64,000 nt of DNA from Panorpa germanica (Eukaryota; Arthropoda; Insecta; Mecoptera; Panorpidae). Location: NCBI GenBank assembly GCA_963678705.1, contig OY783217.1, positions 5,642,001 through 5,706,000 on the forward strand. Direction: 5' to 3'. Each line of letters starts with the position of its first letter. Positions within the stretch are counted from its first letter, which is position 1. The position numbers were made by a program, and so were the translations under genes. The notes beneath the pieces were generated by a model. That model had not been told where the DNA came from. It was given only the letters and a program-made list of their open reading frames with translations, and ran no database searches. Shown piece by piece: positions 27,001 to 38,400 of this stretch.

Positions 27001-30000
27001 TTCTTGGTTTTCAACAAAATTTAAATCACGTTAATTTTCTTTTGAATTATTTTATATTAGCATCCACCAAATTAATTTTTTTCCGGCAAATTGGGTAAAG
27101 CGTACATTTCCAAAATTGCAATGGAATATATGAAGCATTAATTCGATGATATATATTTGTAAAACTACTAATTTTGGGACTGAAGATTTTATTTAAATTT
27201 CACATACAGACAATAATATATAAAGAAAAAGTATTAGTAGCCGATTTATATGAATAATTAGTATACACATTTAAACAAATATATAATAGTTAGTAACTTA
27301 TATTTAAATATTCAACGAATTTAATTTTTACTTTTTTGAATTATATTTTATTTAAAAACTTTTCTGATAATAATATTTTAATTTACTATTACAATTTAAA
27401 AAAAAGAATCCATCGGCTTTTTAATTTAAAAAAATTAATTTTCAATTTTTATCTTTGTGGTTATATTATCTTTTATTTTCATAATAATTATTATTGCTTC
27501 AGCGTTTTCTTCGTAGATGTGGTCAACGGGGCGATTTTCTCCATCTTCTGTTAATTTTCCCTTTCAGATATTGCAGCAGTCGACACCCCCACCTAATGCA
27601 AGGGCCATGACGCATACGTGGCGTGAATGTTTTTATGTGTCTGTTTGTTGCCTACCCAGAGGACTTACTTTATAAATTTTAAAAGCATCTCAAATAAAAA
27701 TCATAATTATCGTTATTTACAATATGCAGCCGTTTTTATGTTTCAATGTTTTATTTGAGTTTCATAAAGAAAAATGTTGTTTCTATTCTTGGTGCTATTT
27801 GATTTTTTGTTGTAAAGTTTTACAATTTGTTTAAAACATTTATTTCGTTTAATGAAAGTTCGTACTTCAAGTTTTATCTTATTAATTTAGTTTCTTGGAA
27901 TTTTAAAAGATGCTGGCGAAATTTATATCGTTTCCTCTGGTGTTTTTTCGTTCAAATAATTATTTCTCAATACTCTACTACAATAAATATATTTAGAGTA
28001 TTGTTATACAGACTGATTATTTTGAATGTTTTAAATTTATTATTTTACAAGTTGTTTTCTTGTATTATAATTTTTAACAATCTTTTTATTTTGGTTGCAG
28101 CTGAATAATTGACGCATGCGTTGTGGTCCGAGCTGCTTAATCCAGCGATTCGGTCAATTTTAAATAAAAAAAAATTGTGCAATGAAACCTGGTTTTTATA
28201 GAAGTTGTAAATAAAATTTAATTTTCTAAAATCAACGTCATAATTTATTTTATATCTTTTCGGATAAGGCTTTTGATATTTTATTTTTAATTTAGAGTGG
28301 CTTGTATTACAATTTAAATTTTAGGTTTATTTCTGTCTGTTTATTTTGTATTTCAAGGGTTGTATTCTGAACTTTTTATTCAAAACTTTTCTGGACAACT
28401 TGTTTAATATATTCCAACACCATTCTATCTTTCGGATAGTATTTTACATATATTTCTATATAACTATTCTGTGAAAGTTTCCAAATCTAGTTACAAATAT
28501 ATATTTTTTATAAAGTAATGCCTCAGTTTTTTTTAATGGACTATAAAGGAATACTGGATTAAGCAGCTGCTTCCCCGTTTCGTTTCAGTGACTTGTGTCT
28601 GCAGCTACAAGTATCTATGATTAAGTCAATAATACCATTTCCGTATCTAATCAATTTTATCTGCAGGATTGTCTGTAAGCGGAGATGCGATGACTCATTT
28701 AAATGGTCACTTTATGTCTGAAAAAATTCCGAGACCAGTTATGATGTGGACAACATCTGATATTAAACCAAAATCGGAATTAGACATGGACATGATGCCA
28801 CCACCGGCACCAATGGCGCTGCAAACCTTGACGGCGCGACGTCCTTCAACTACTGGTTTGATTCTCCCGGACCAACATTCGCCACCGCTGTTGAAGTCAG
28901 AAGCTATGGATGAAAGCAGTCAGGGATCAGAGAGTTCTTTCCAAATAAATAATGAAAATTCGATGGATATTCATCATTCAGATAGTATGGATAATATGAG
29001 CATCCAAAGACATAAATTAATGCGATTAGCAAATGAGAATAGTATGGATGTGGTACATTCAGAAAGTTCTAATATGTCTACAATTGTAAATGAGAATTCT
29101 ATGGATGCAATGAGATCCAACAATTTTATACAAAATACAGATTCCAGAAGCATGTCCAACATACAACAAATGTCGACCATTACATCTCAGATGATGCCGC
29201 AAGCAATGATTACGGATTCCCCAATATCACCAAACATGAATGCGCAGTTGTCACCGGCAGAACTAAAAGTTATTGATTTACGCATTAAGCCATCTGATTT
29301 GGCTCAAACTCAATCGCCATCTATGGCAACGCTGCGACATTTTGTTACGGATTCCCGGGATAATCCATTGCCTAGACAAACGGGGCAGAGTGTGGAGAAT
29401 TATTTGTCTAATCTAGAAACAGATGTTGCTAAATCGGTAATAGTAACCAACATGCTTCAGCCAACATCATCCATGCAATCTACACTAAGTCAGCAAATAC
29501 AAATACAAGCCTTTAATCAGTTAGCGCAGGCGCAGTCGGATATGATAAAAACGGACCAGATGATTGAATCTGTCACAGCAGCAATGTTTAACACACAACC
29601 AACTCAAAATTCTTCAACGGGAATGCTTTTCGGACAACAATCAAACATTGGATCTCAATTAAATCAAATGGTGCCTTCAGTTTCCCAAATGGAATTAAAC
29701 CAATTAAATCAACTAATGCCTTCACAGGACCATAATACAAATCTACTACCCACAGGGACCAATTTAAGTAAACAATATATCGAACAGACAATTGCTAATA
29801 ATTTAAGTGTAACAATGGCTAATAATTTATTATCTGAATCTCAAAATAGCCAACCAAGTTTAAGACAAATGTTAACTAAAGAAGCTGCAATGGCTATCGA
29901 TTCTGCAAATTCAAGCATGCAAAGATCGCTAGTAGGACTAGAAAATAATTTGCTAAACACCACATCGGCTACAGTAAAGTTAGATGCCTTAGTCAACTCG

Positions 30001-31488
30001 ACGGTTGACACACACATGCGCAACCCTCAAACCGTAACCTCGTTAGGAGTGAGTAACAATGGCACCGAGGATATTATAATGCAGCAATCTTCCCGCTTGA
30101 ATCAATCACTTTCATCACAGAGTCAATCACCGAATTCCTCAAACATACTACCAACTCATGCGAATGTGAATACAACCATCAGTCAGGATATCCTCTTAAA
30201 TTCACAGCCAGTCCCTCCCATGAATCATAATGAAATGATGTTATCCAATAATTCATCGTCTTCGTCAATAAGTAACAGCCCACCTGGTCACATGTCTCCT
30301 GATATCATCCTAAATCCTCAAGTATCACCTAGTGTTATGTGTCAAAGTGGAATTACAACTGAAAGTCTTCTTAACAACACCGTAGCGCAGCAAGCTTTGG
30401 ATAACCAAATGTTAAATGCAGCGTTAAATTTAAATGCGCAAGAGTCTATGCTAGCAGTATCAATGAATTCCATTATAAACAATACACCGATGGGACAGCA
30501 AGCTCAATCAGATAACATGCATATGTCTAATGTTATACAAAACGCACCATCAAATATGGTCAGCCCTACTCATAAAACACCACAAGTGGCAGTGAAAAAT
30601 ATGATTCTAAATGCAGCAGCTGAAATTCTCACATCGCAACAAGCTGCAACAGCAGACCCTTCAGAATCGACAATTAGTGCATTTGTAACATCTGCAATAA
30701 ACACGGTTCTAAATGAAAACGCGTCAGCAGCGCAACCAATGATCATAACCCAAGCACCATCGGTGCCACAAGCAGAGCTCCAGCAACAGACTGATCAACA
30801 ACGCATAAGCGATGCATTGTGTCAACCGAATCCTGTGTCTGCTATGGATCAACGTATGAATGAAATATTTGGTGCACCGGCAGGTTCCGGTTTGATGATG
30901 AACCAAACGGAGTCAAATGTCATTGCAAATAACGTTCATCAAATGTTAAATGTAGAAATGAATACGCAATCGCAAGCCCTTTTAAATAATGTGACGATGC
31001 CAAATATGGTTGACAATATTGTATCACAGATGAACGATAATAAAAATAATGTTGCAACATCTTTTATGTCAAATGGAAATCAATACTTAAGCGCACAAAA
31101 TAATCAAGCGATAAATGTGAATGTAATGCCATCACAACTAATTAGTCAAGAAATTAGACATGTTATGAATCAAGAGTTGCAAATGACTGCAGTGCCAAAT
31201 GAATTTATACAAAATGTTACAAATGAAGTAGTTGGAAAAACAGCTCAATTTGTAACGAACGAAATTCGTAATGTTGTAAACCAAGAATTGAGGGCTGCTG
31301 AAAATCACATGCCACAACAAGGGAATATAACGCATGACCTGAATGCGATGTCAGACAACGCATTGATTAACTATATAAATCCTAGTTGTTTCGATCAAAG
31401 TAAGTTATAATTACTTCAAATATATCCACATCATATTATTGAACATTTATTATAAAATGAATTTTATTTTTCAGTTCCTCTACAATAG
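17815..31488 (+). CDS. NFAT (NFAT5/TonEBP-like) transcription factor, 9 exons
   Basis: Rel-family transcription factor that binds DNA through its Rel-homology region and dimerises via a TIG (IPT) domain; acts in the nucleus. Exons: 17815-18092, 22974-23108, 23431-23698, 23770-23952, 24032-24188, 24922-25121, 25196-25367, 28667-31399, 31475-31488. All junctions keep frame, giving 1379 aa. Seen in order: basic PGK repeat (~27-47), NLS/SUMO-like patch (~108-122), DNA-contact loop [11 protein letters not shown] (192-202), RHR to ~340, TIG ~341-464, then a ~910-residue Q/N/S/M-rich tail. The [15 protein letters not shown] loop and the long Q-rich C-terminus match vertebrate NFAT5 better than NFATc1-4. 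No clear calcineurin PxIxIT docking site was seen, as in NFAT5. Role in osmotic stress is inferred from vertebrates; insect function may differ. Confidence 0.95.
19160..19265 (-). repeat. tRNA-like SINE-family copy
   Basis: In reverse complement the copy reads a B-box-like CTTCGGGTTCGTTCCCCGG followed by ACCAGAGTTATATTTTCTGG. It is matched by 11870-11960 and 9268-9302. Its presence inside NFAT intron 1 is neutral for the gene model. Confidence 0.55.
19537..19553. repeat. 17-base G homopolymer
   Basis: An uninterrupted run of 17 G in intron 1; the length may be unreliable as an assembly or sequencing matter. Confidence 0.9.
20973..21588. mobile_element. Inverted-repeat DNA transposon in NFAT intron 1
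   Basis: CCGATTACTTGCGACGTCGA at the left end is matched inverted by TCGAATGTCGCAAGTAATCGG at the right (about 21558-21583). The ~0.6 kb body has no ORF and includes the dispersed 'TATTAAAATTAAGAAC' repeat and T-runs (21277-21288, 21341-21358). Nonautonomous; superfamily not assigned. Confidence 0.65.
22974..23108 (+). CDS. NFAT exon 2, NLS/SUMO-like patch
   Basis: Acceptor TTTCAAAACAG|G, donor AAAGT|GTAAGT. Codes for [20 protein letters not shown] and on through [13 protein letters not shown] is a plausible nuclear localisation signal and IKIE fits the SUMO consensus (hydrophobic-K-x-E). Both are inferences from motif match; vertebrate NFAT5 also carries NLS and SUMO sites ahead of its Rel region. 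Confidence 0.92.
23431..23698 (+). CDS. NFAT exon 3, Rel-homology start
   Basis: Acceptor CTTGTTTCAG, donor ACAG|GTAACG. It codes for [19 protein letters not shown], then [20 protein letters not shown] and [26 protein letters not shown] is the recognition loop that contacts DNA in NFAT proteins, so the exon is the most diagnostic part of the gene. Confidence 0.97.
23770..23952 (+). CDS. NFAT exon 4, Rel-homology middle
   Basis: Starts [20 protein letters not shown] and ends [11 protein letters not shown] at donor AAG|GTAAGA. [13 protein letters not shown] is the conserved strand-loop of the NFAT Rel N-terminal domain. Phase 0 on both sides. Confidence 0.97.
24032..24188 (+). CDS. NFAT exon 5, end of Rel N-terminal domain
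   Basis: [20 protein letters not shown] then [17 protein letters not shown] and [12 protein letters not shown]. The basic KKKSTR stretch and MVFR strand are characteristic of NFAT5-type Rel regions. Donor TGCA|GTAAGT, phase 1. Confidence 0.97.
24711..24805 (+). CDS. Candidate alternative terminal exon of NFAT (intron 5)
   Basis: A good acceptor (pyrimidine-rich, ATGATTACAG) at 24710 is followed by 30 in-phase codons after exon 5 ([18 protein letters not shown]...) and then TGA at 24803-24805. If used with intronic polyadenylation it would end the protein before the TIG domain. No clear AATAAA follows closely. It could also be chance. Confidence 0.25.
24922..25121 (+). CDS. NFAT exon 6, TIG domain first half
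   Basis: [20 protein letters not shown] followed by [20 protein letters not shown]. The GxNF and K-D-T-x-V-x-F pattern is typical of IPT/TIG domains of Rel proteins, which make the dimer interface. Acceptor TTTACAG, donor CAG|GTACGT. Confidence 0.97.
25196..25367 (+). CDS. NFAT exon 7, TIG domain second half
   Basis: [20 protein letters not shown], then [21 protein letters not shown]. Ends TTTVHS with donor AGTG|GTATGT, phase 1. The following intron is 3.3 kb and holds several exon-like islands. Confidence 0.97.
25664..25692. repeat. 13 bp-arm perfect hairpin
   Basis: TAATATATAATAC and its exact reverse complement are separated by three bases. In an AT-rich intron, this may be a chance dyad. 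Confidence 0.6.
26338..26438 (+). CDS. Candidate alternative terminal exon of NFAT (intron 7)
   Basis: A strong acceptor (TGCTTTTCCCTTTACGTAG) precedes an island of about 50% GC. Read in the phase left by exon 7 it codes 33 residues, [20 protein letters not shown] then [13 protein letters not shown], and a TAG at 26436. The protein is leucine/charge patterned with a basic end, unlike random AT-rich translation. This would give a TIG-ending isoform lacking the Q-rich tail. On the opposite strand a B-box-like GGTCGAATC occurs, so a SINE remnant is a real alternative. Confidence 0.35.
27568..27596 (+). CDS. Candidate short alternative terminal exon of NFAT
   Basis: Textbook acceptor (TTAATTTTCCCTTTCAG) followed by in-phase DIAAVDTPT and TAA. 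The less AT-rich sequence continues to about 27660, and another frame there reads [17 protein letters not shown]. Either a poison/terminal exon or part of a longer unrecognised exon. Confidence 0.25.
28667..31399 (+). CDS. NFAT exon 8, Q/N/S/M-rich activation region
   Basis: Acceptor TATCTGCAG|GA; first residues [15 protein letters not shown] single 2733 bp exon, 910 codons open throughout, rich in Q, N, S, M and T with almost no aromatic residues. Repeats visible: NENSMD three times (near 28949, 29032, 29089), and near the C-terminus two copies of an EIR-x-V-x-NQEL helix (31151 and 31261). LKSE near 28893 is another SUMO-like site. Low-complexity glutamine-rich tails are the activation domain of NFAT5. 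Donor CAAA|GTAAGT leads to a tiny last exon. Confidence 0.96.
31475..31488 (+). CDS. NFAT exon 9, last four codons
   Basis: Acceptor ATTTTTCAG; splice completes an Ile codon and adds P-L-Q and TAG. If the intron is retained the frame ends at TAA 31408-31410 after S-K-L, so intron retention would change only the last residues. Confidence 0.85.
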
Positions 31489-33060
31489 CAGCCACTCTTT
31501 AAAGAAGATGCCAATTATTTGACTATAACATAAACCAATTATAAATATTAAAAGTTACTTTATAGATATTTTATGTTATATAAATTGTATTATTTTACCA
31601 TAACAAATTAGATTTAAGACTTTATTATATACTATATTACATATTATACATAAATGTTATTATTATACAGATATTTCAAGAAAACTGACTGCCATTACTC
31701 TAAACGAACATACATTTGTATTATCTACAATATCTACAATTGCATTAACCATAAAATCATACACATATTTAATTAAATTAGTAACTCATTTGTGCACATA
31801 TTTTAATGTGCTCTCCTGGTTAAAACTACCCCATTCATTGAATAGCAATTAATATTTAAAACTAAGTTTGATGTCAATGATGAATGTATAAATGTGATTT
31901 TTTTAAATGCATTTTTTGACTAATCGTTTACACGATAGAGAGGTGTGATTTATTCCGTGCATTTTAATTTTGAAATCTATCTTTAAATTATTGCTTACAG
32001 TTTTGTTATTTAGAATAGCTCAAACTCAGCATTCGAAATTAAGCGTGAATGTAATATTTTCAGTATTTGTCAAGGCATATTGTGTTTGTAAAATAATTAT
32101 AAGAGAATATTATATAATAATATAGGTTCACATTTATTACTAAGAAATAATATTAAGTTTTATTATTTAATTAATGGTCATAATTATTAAAATGTGCGGT
32201 ATGAATCAGCCTTGCGATTACATTCAAATAAATAAATATATAGTTTATGTTAATGAAAAAAAAAATTATTTATGACCGTCAAATGAATTACAACAAGTAC
32301 TCGAACACAATTAAGATATGATAGTGATTAAAAGAAAATATATTAGGACATGATGTTTAAATTATAAAACAATTCTATGTGATTTATAAAAGAGAAACAG
32401 TGTTAAACTGTTATATATATTAAAATGATAAATAAATTGAAATATAATAAACACTATTTTTATAGTTATCAAATGTAAACTTATTTTATGTTATTTGCAG
32501 TTAATTTGTAGTAATTATCAATTACATCACAAAAATTATATTTTTGTTGAAATGTATTTGTTGTTTTATTTGGATAATTTTGTTGCAGAATAATGCAATC
32601 TTGTTCAAAATTAATGAAATACTAAACGGTAAAATATTTATAAAATTACTGTGATACGATTTTAATAAACTAATTTTCTGATGTAAAAATCGTACCTGTT
32701 CTCATATTGTCTAATTGGTTTTTGAAATAATTATTTTCTGTTTTGTTTAGCAGCTAAAACAAAAATATATGAACCGTATGAAATTATACAAAACTAATTA
32801 TTGTTATTTAATTTTAAGTTAATAAGAATTAAGTTTTATTTTCGAAAAATATCGCGTCGTCATTACAATAAAAATATATTTTATAAAGAACTAAAGTTAT
32901 TGTTGCAGATTTATTTCAGATTTGATAAAATGCAAGTAACAGTCAGTGTATACTACGACTATATATTACCTTATATTATATGATTCAGATTTTGTAACAA
33001 TATCCAGCTATATACTTAATAAAATATATATATTGATATTATATAGAAGTGTTTTATTAA
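31489..33060 (+). other. NFAT 3' UTR and flank
   Basis: AT-rich, no ORF. Several AATAAA signals (for example 32431 and 32446) and one near 33013 could end the transcript. The exact polyadenylation site cannot be chosen from sequence. Confidence 0.45.
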
Positions 33061-33660
33061 ATTATTATTTTAATTAAATCTTAATGTCAAAAAAATTATT
33101 AAAGAAAACTGGTTGGTACATTTTGGAAACAAGGAAAGCTATTCCTTTTGTTCTCACTAGTAAATAAAGAAAAGAAATTGTATCTTTTTACTTATTCCTA
33201 TTTATTTTTTATTTGAGATACATTCATTTAAAAAGTTATGAAATATTAATAGACGCAAAAATATTAAAGATATTACAAGTTATTCAGGCGTTTCATATCT
33301 GCTAAAGTGCCATCTACTAACCAGTTACAGAATTACTACAGTTGCTAATAAAATTAACAGATGGCATATATAAAGAAATATTTTACGCCTGAACAAGAGC
33401 AAACCATCTTACACATCAGGAAGACAATATTCAGTATCGGCTAATATTTGAATGTTAATATTTTAATTTTAGCAAAAGTAGCATTTTCGTGATTTTAGAG
33501 ACGTAAGATGCAAGGCTGTAACCTTCTGAAAATTCAAGAAAAAGTAAGTTTTTCAATTTTAGCAAAAACAGCATCTTCGTGGTTTTTTAAATGTAACAAG
33601 GCTATTTAAATATAGTTTCTCGGGCTTCGTAGGCACGTAGCCTTTTATCGCCCCTAATAT
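33061..33660. repeat. Repeat-rich spacer with dispersed 87 bp-unit copies
   Basis: Blocks near 33465-33545 and 33555-33615 ('GCATCTTCGTGG', 'GTAACAAGGCTAT', 'CCTTCTGAAAATTCAAGAA') match the 87 bp tandem unit at 39275-39835. No gene. Confidence 0.65.
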
Positions 33661-33663
33661 TAT

Positions 33664-34021
33664 TCTGCCTTCTTATATATTAAACCCGGACAACAAGAAT
33701 GATCTATTCATGGCTACTGCAGTTATAAATTTCGGTTTCTCAATCAAAAAAGCGGTGTTAACAGGAAGCGTCTGCGAAGTCTGTAGCACCGCCCTTTGGA
33801 GTCCATTTCTTGCCATTGATGTATTTTTACATTGCCACAGAATGTGATCAGGGTCTGCCTCTTCTTCACCACATTCGCATTTAGAGTCTGGAATGATTTT
33901 GTTTCTTGCTAGATGTTTCGGAGCTCCAGTATGATTCATTCTTAGACTTGAGGTCATTGTTATTAATCTTCTTGGCCATTTTAGTTTGGCAAACCATGGC
34001 TTACGTCTCAGTATTGGTTGT
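33664..34021 (-). pseudogene. Non-LTR retrotransposon RNase H-end relic
   Basis: The minus-strand frame from about 34020 reads IQPILRRKPWFAKLKWPRRL, then RMNHTGAPKHLARNKI, then CECGEEEADPDHILWQC. The C-x-C-G-x-E-E-x-D-x-x-H-x-L-x-x-C cluster is the cysteine/histidine end found after the RNase H domain of Jockey/R1-type non-LTR elements. The reverse transcriptase and most of RNase H are missing, so it is a fragment. The frame is intact over ~117 codons, so the insertion may not be very old. Confidence 0.8.
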
Positions 34022-35449
34022 ATTTAATTCTAAAAGTTTGTTTTAATATCCAATTTCAATTATAGTGTGGTTGAAACAATTTCCTTTCTTGCTCTTGCAA
34101 TTCAGGATTAGATAACACAATTTTTAACGAGAGATGATTTTTTTGTCTGTCTAATTTTAGATGAATATTTACATATGTTTTTCTAAATCACAGATGGCGT
34201 TAGCAACGCACTGTCTAATGAAAACTTATAAATATATTGTTAATTTATAATAAAAAAATCGATGTAAATATTAAATTTGATAATATGTGTCTGAAAATGT
34301 AATTACAATAGATGTAACATGTAAATAATTAGTTAAAAATTATAAAAATATCTAGACATATGTTAATAGTTAAACTAATACATGTTAAATTTCATTAATA
34401 TTGAACAAAGGTAATTCTTGTATTTCAATTTAAAAAGATATTAAATTGTACTCAATGTCTATAATATTTTATTCATTATAGCTTTTTCAAAATTACATTT
34501 TTGATTAACCTGTCAATTGGTAAATTATTCTGATTGCAACAATTTAAGTATGGATAATTATTTAAAGTGAACCTTTAAATTTGGCGAGCCAAAGGACTAC
34601 ACATTGTGGAATTCTAATTTTAATCAATTTCTTTTTCGCTTACAGTTGTGTCGAACTAGTAAACGAATAAACCATACTTAAATTAGTTGCACTCAATGCC
34701 TCTTTCAGAATCTCAATAAAAACCTGCAATTTATTTAGTTTGTAAATATATATTTTGTTATACCTTCCTTTACTATGTATATAAAATAAATTTGAAATAA
34801 AAAAAAATTCATAATTTAAAAAAATCTTCTTTTTTCTATGTAAGTTAATTTCCTTTTAAAATATTTTAATTTTAGAAAAAGCACTATCTTCTATCTTCTT
34901 AAAAAGCGAAGTTTCATCAGTGCGCCTGAAAAGAATGCAACTAAAGTAACACGGTCAAAATACTCCATAATAACCTTATGACATGTATAATATTTTAATT
35001 TTATTGTTCAAATTTTTTAAAGACGATGAAACAGTTCAATTTTTCTTACATTTCTTAGAAAACATGTAAATCTCTTATTTTTGAAACGAAACAAGCCTAT
35101 AACCTTCTTAAGTATCAAGAAAAAGTTAAATATTTCAATTTTTGCAAAAACAGCATCTTCGTGGTTTTAGAGATGTAAGAAGGCTTATGGACATCATTGC
35201 GCCTGACAAAACGGCAACATTATTTACGAGCAACATTACTAAAGCAACTAAATGAAAGTCATGAATTTTGCAATTATTTTGTGACAATATTTACACACTG
35301 AATATAACAACTAATATTTAAATATATATACGCTGTTTAATCACAATTAGCAATTAAAAATATAGGTTTTTTTTAAGTATATGTTACTTCTTTCCTTCAA
35401 AGTTAAATATAAAACTAATGGACAATTTTTTATAAAAAATTCTTTTTGA
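34022..35449. other. AT-rich spacer with scattered repeat copies
   Basis: Diverged single copies of the 87 bp unit occur near 34870-34930 and 35080-35190. Short 'CGCCTGA' boundary-like words recur around these copies. No gene seen. Confidence 0.5.
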
Positions 35450-38400
35450 TTCTTTGAAATTTTTTGATGCAGTTATGGTCGTTAGGATTTAAAATAAAGA
35501 ACTGCTTCATTACTTTTTGAATAACTACCAGTGTCTGGTTTTTATGCGACTTTTTTAAAATTCATGGACTTTTTTTTCTAAATTTTTTTTTTGATTCCTT
35601 GAAATGTTTTGATGCAGTTATGTTCGTTAGGCTTTAAAATAAAGAACCGCTTCATTACTTTTTAAATAACTACGATTTTCTCGCTTTTATGCGACTTTTT
35701 TAAAATTCATGGACATTTTTTTTCAAAATTTTTTTTTTTGATTCCTTGAAATATTTTGATGCAGTTATGTTCGTTAGGCTTTAAAATAAAGAACTGTTTC
35801 ATTACTTTTTAAATAACTACGATTTTCTGGCTTTTATGCGACGTTTTTTAAATTCATGGACTTTTTTTTCTAAAAATTTTTTTTAGATTTTATGAAGTTT
35901 TTTGATGCTGTTATGTTCGCTAGGCTTTAAAGTAAATAACTGCTTCATTACATTTTAAATATCTCCGCGATTCTGGCTTTTATGTGACCTTTTTTAAATT
36001 CATGGACTTTTTTTTCTAAAATTTTTTTTTTGGATTTCTTGAAATTTTTTGATGCAGTTATGTTCGTTAGGCTTTAAAGTAAATAACTGCTTCATTACAT
36101 TTTAAATATCTACGCGATTCTGGCTTTTATGTGACCTTTTTTAAATTCATGGACTTTTTTTTCTATAATTTTTTTTTTGGATTTTTTGAAATTTTTTGAT
36201 GCAGTTATGTTCGTTAGGCTTTAAATTAAAGAACTGCTTCATTACATTTTAAATATCTTTGCAATTCTGGCTTTTATGCGACCTTTTTTAAATTCATGGA
36301 CTTTTTTTTCTCAAATTTTTTTTTTGATTTCTTGAAATTTTTTGATGCAGTTATGTTCGTTAGGCTTTAAAGTAAATAACTGCTACATTACATTTTAAAT
36401 ATCTACGCGATTCTGGCTTTTATGTGACCTTTTTTAAATTCATGGACTTTTTTTTCTATAATTTTTTTTTTGGATTTTTTGAAATTTTTTGATGCAGTTA
36501 TGTTCGTTAGGCTTTAAATTAAAGAACTGCTTCATTACATTTTAAATATCTTTGCAATTCTGGCTTTTATGCGACCTTTTTTAAATACATGGACTTTTTT
36601 TTCTCAAATTTTTTCTTTGATTTCTTGAAATTTTTTGATGCGATTATGTTCGCTAGGCTTTAAATTAAAGAACTGCTTCATTACATTTCAAATATCTCTG
36701 CGATTCTGGCTTTTATGCGAATTTTTTTAAATTCATGGACATTTTTTTTCTAAATTTTTTTTTTGGATTTCTTGAAATTTTTTGATGCAGTTATTTTCGT
36801 TAGGCTTTAAATTAAAGAACTGCATCATTAGATTTTAAATATCTACGCAGGAACTCAAAAAAATGCATTGCTCTTCAAATCATAAAATTGAACCTTTTCA
36901 TCATTTTTAACAAGATTATAGTCTTCTTTCTATATGGAGATATAATATAAATTTCTTTTTGGATTTCTTGAAATTTTTTGATGCAGTTATGTTCGCTAGG
37001 CTTTAAATTAAAGAACTGCATCGTTAGATTTTAAATATCTAAGCAGAAACTCAAAAAAATGCATTGCTCTTCAAATCATAAAAGTGAACCTTTTCATCAT
37101 TTTTAACAAGATTATAGCCTTCTTTCATGACATACTCCGATAATGATATTTAATATATTGATGAAGAAGAGTATAACCTTCTTACTTTTCATAAAAAATT
37201 AAGAAAATATATGTTATTTTATAACGGATTTAACTTAATTTTGAATGCTGATTCTAAATTTGTAATTCATTTTTAAATAAGTATTTTAGTTTTTGATATA
37301 TCAATATATTAAATCTCTTTATCGGAGTATGCAATGAAAGAAGACTATAATCTTGTTAAAAATGATGAAAAGGTTCACTTTTATGTTTTAAGTTTCTGCG
37401 TAGATATTTAAAATCTAATGATGCAGTTATTTACTTTAAAGCCTAGCGAACCTAACTGCATCAAAAAATTTCAAGAAAACCAAAAAAAATTTTATATTAT
37501 ATCTCCATATAGAAAGAAGACTATAATCTTGTTAAAAATGATGAAAAGGTTCACTTTTATGATTTGAAGAGCAATGCATTTTTTTGAGTTTCTGCGTAGA
37601 TATTTAAAATTTAATGATGCAGTTATTTACTTTAAAGCCTAGCGAACATAACTGCATCAAAAAATTTCAAGAAATCAAAAAAAAAAATTTTAGAAAAAAA
37701 AGTCCATGAATTTAAAAAAGGTCGTATAAAAGCCAAAATCGCGTAGATATTTAAAATGTAATGAAGCAGTTATTTACTTTAAAGCCTAGCGAACATAACT
37801 GCATCAAAAAATTTCAAGAAATCTAAAAAAAATTTTTAGAAAAAAAAGTCCATGAATTTAAAAAAGGTCGTATAAAAGCCAAAATCGCGTAGATATTTAA
37901 AATGTAATGAAGCAGTTATTTACTTTAAAGCCTAGCGAACATAACTGCATCAAAAAATTTCAAGAAATCAAAAAAAAATTTTTAGAAAAAAAAGTCCATG
38001 AATTTAAAAAAGGTCGTATAAAAGCCAAAATCGCGTAGATATTTAAAATGTAATGAAGCAGTTATTTACTTTAAAGCCTAGCGAACATAACTGCATCAAA
38101 AAATTTCAAGAAATCTAAAAAAAATTTTTAGAAAAAAAAGTCCATGAATTTAAAAAAGGTCGTATAAAAGCCAAAATCGCGTAGATATTTAAAATGTAAT
38201 GAAGCAGTTATTTACTTTAAAGCCTAGCGAACATAACTGCATCAAAAAATTTCAAGAAATCAAAAAAAAATTTTTAGAAAAAAAAGTCCATGAATTTAAA
38301 AAAGGTCGTATAAAAGCCAAAATCGCGTAGATATTTAAAATGTAATGAAGCAGTTATTTACTTTAAAGCCTAGCGAACATAACTGCATCAAAAAATTTAA

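Larger units (their letters stand above)
25368..28666. other. NFAT intron 7 with exon-like islands
   Basis: 3.3 kb intron with AT-rich background and four less AT-rich islands that begin at good acceptors: 26338, 27568, 28101 and 28589. All are phase-readable from exon 7 and stop early. A 29 bp hairpin (25664-25692) and a 15 bp inverted repeat (28131-28145 / 28554-28568) are also present. Confidence 0.8.

Noticed and set aside
28974-31335. Several minus-strand frames under the NFAT tail exon
   Set aside because: They are antisense shadows of the 910-codon exon, which has consistent splice phase and protein composition.
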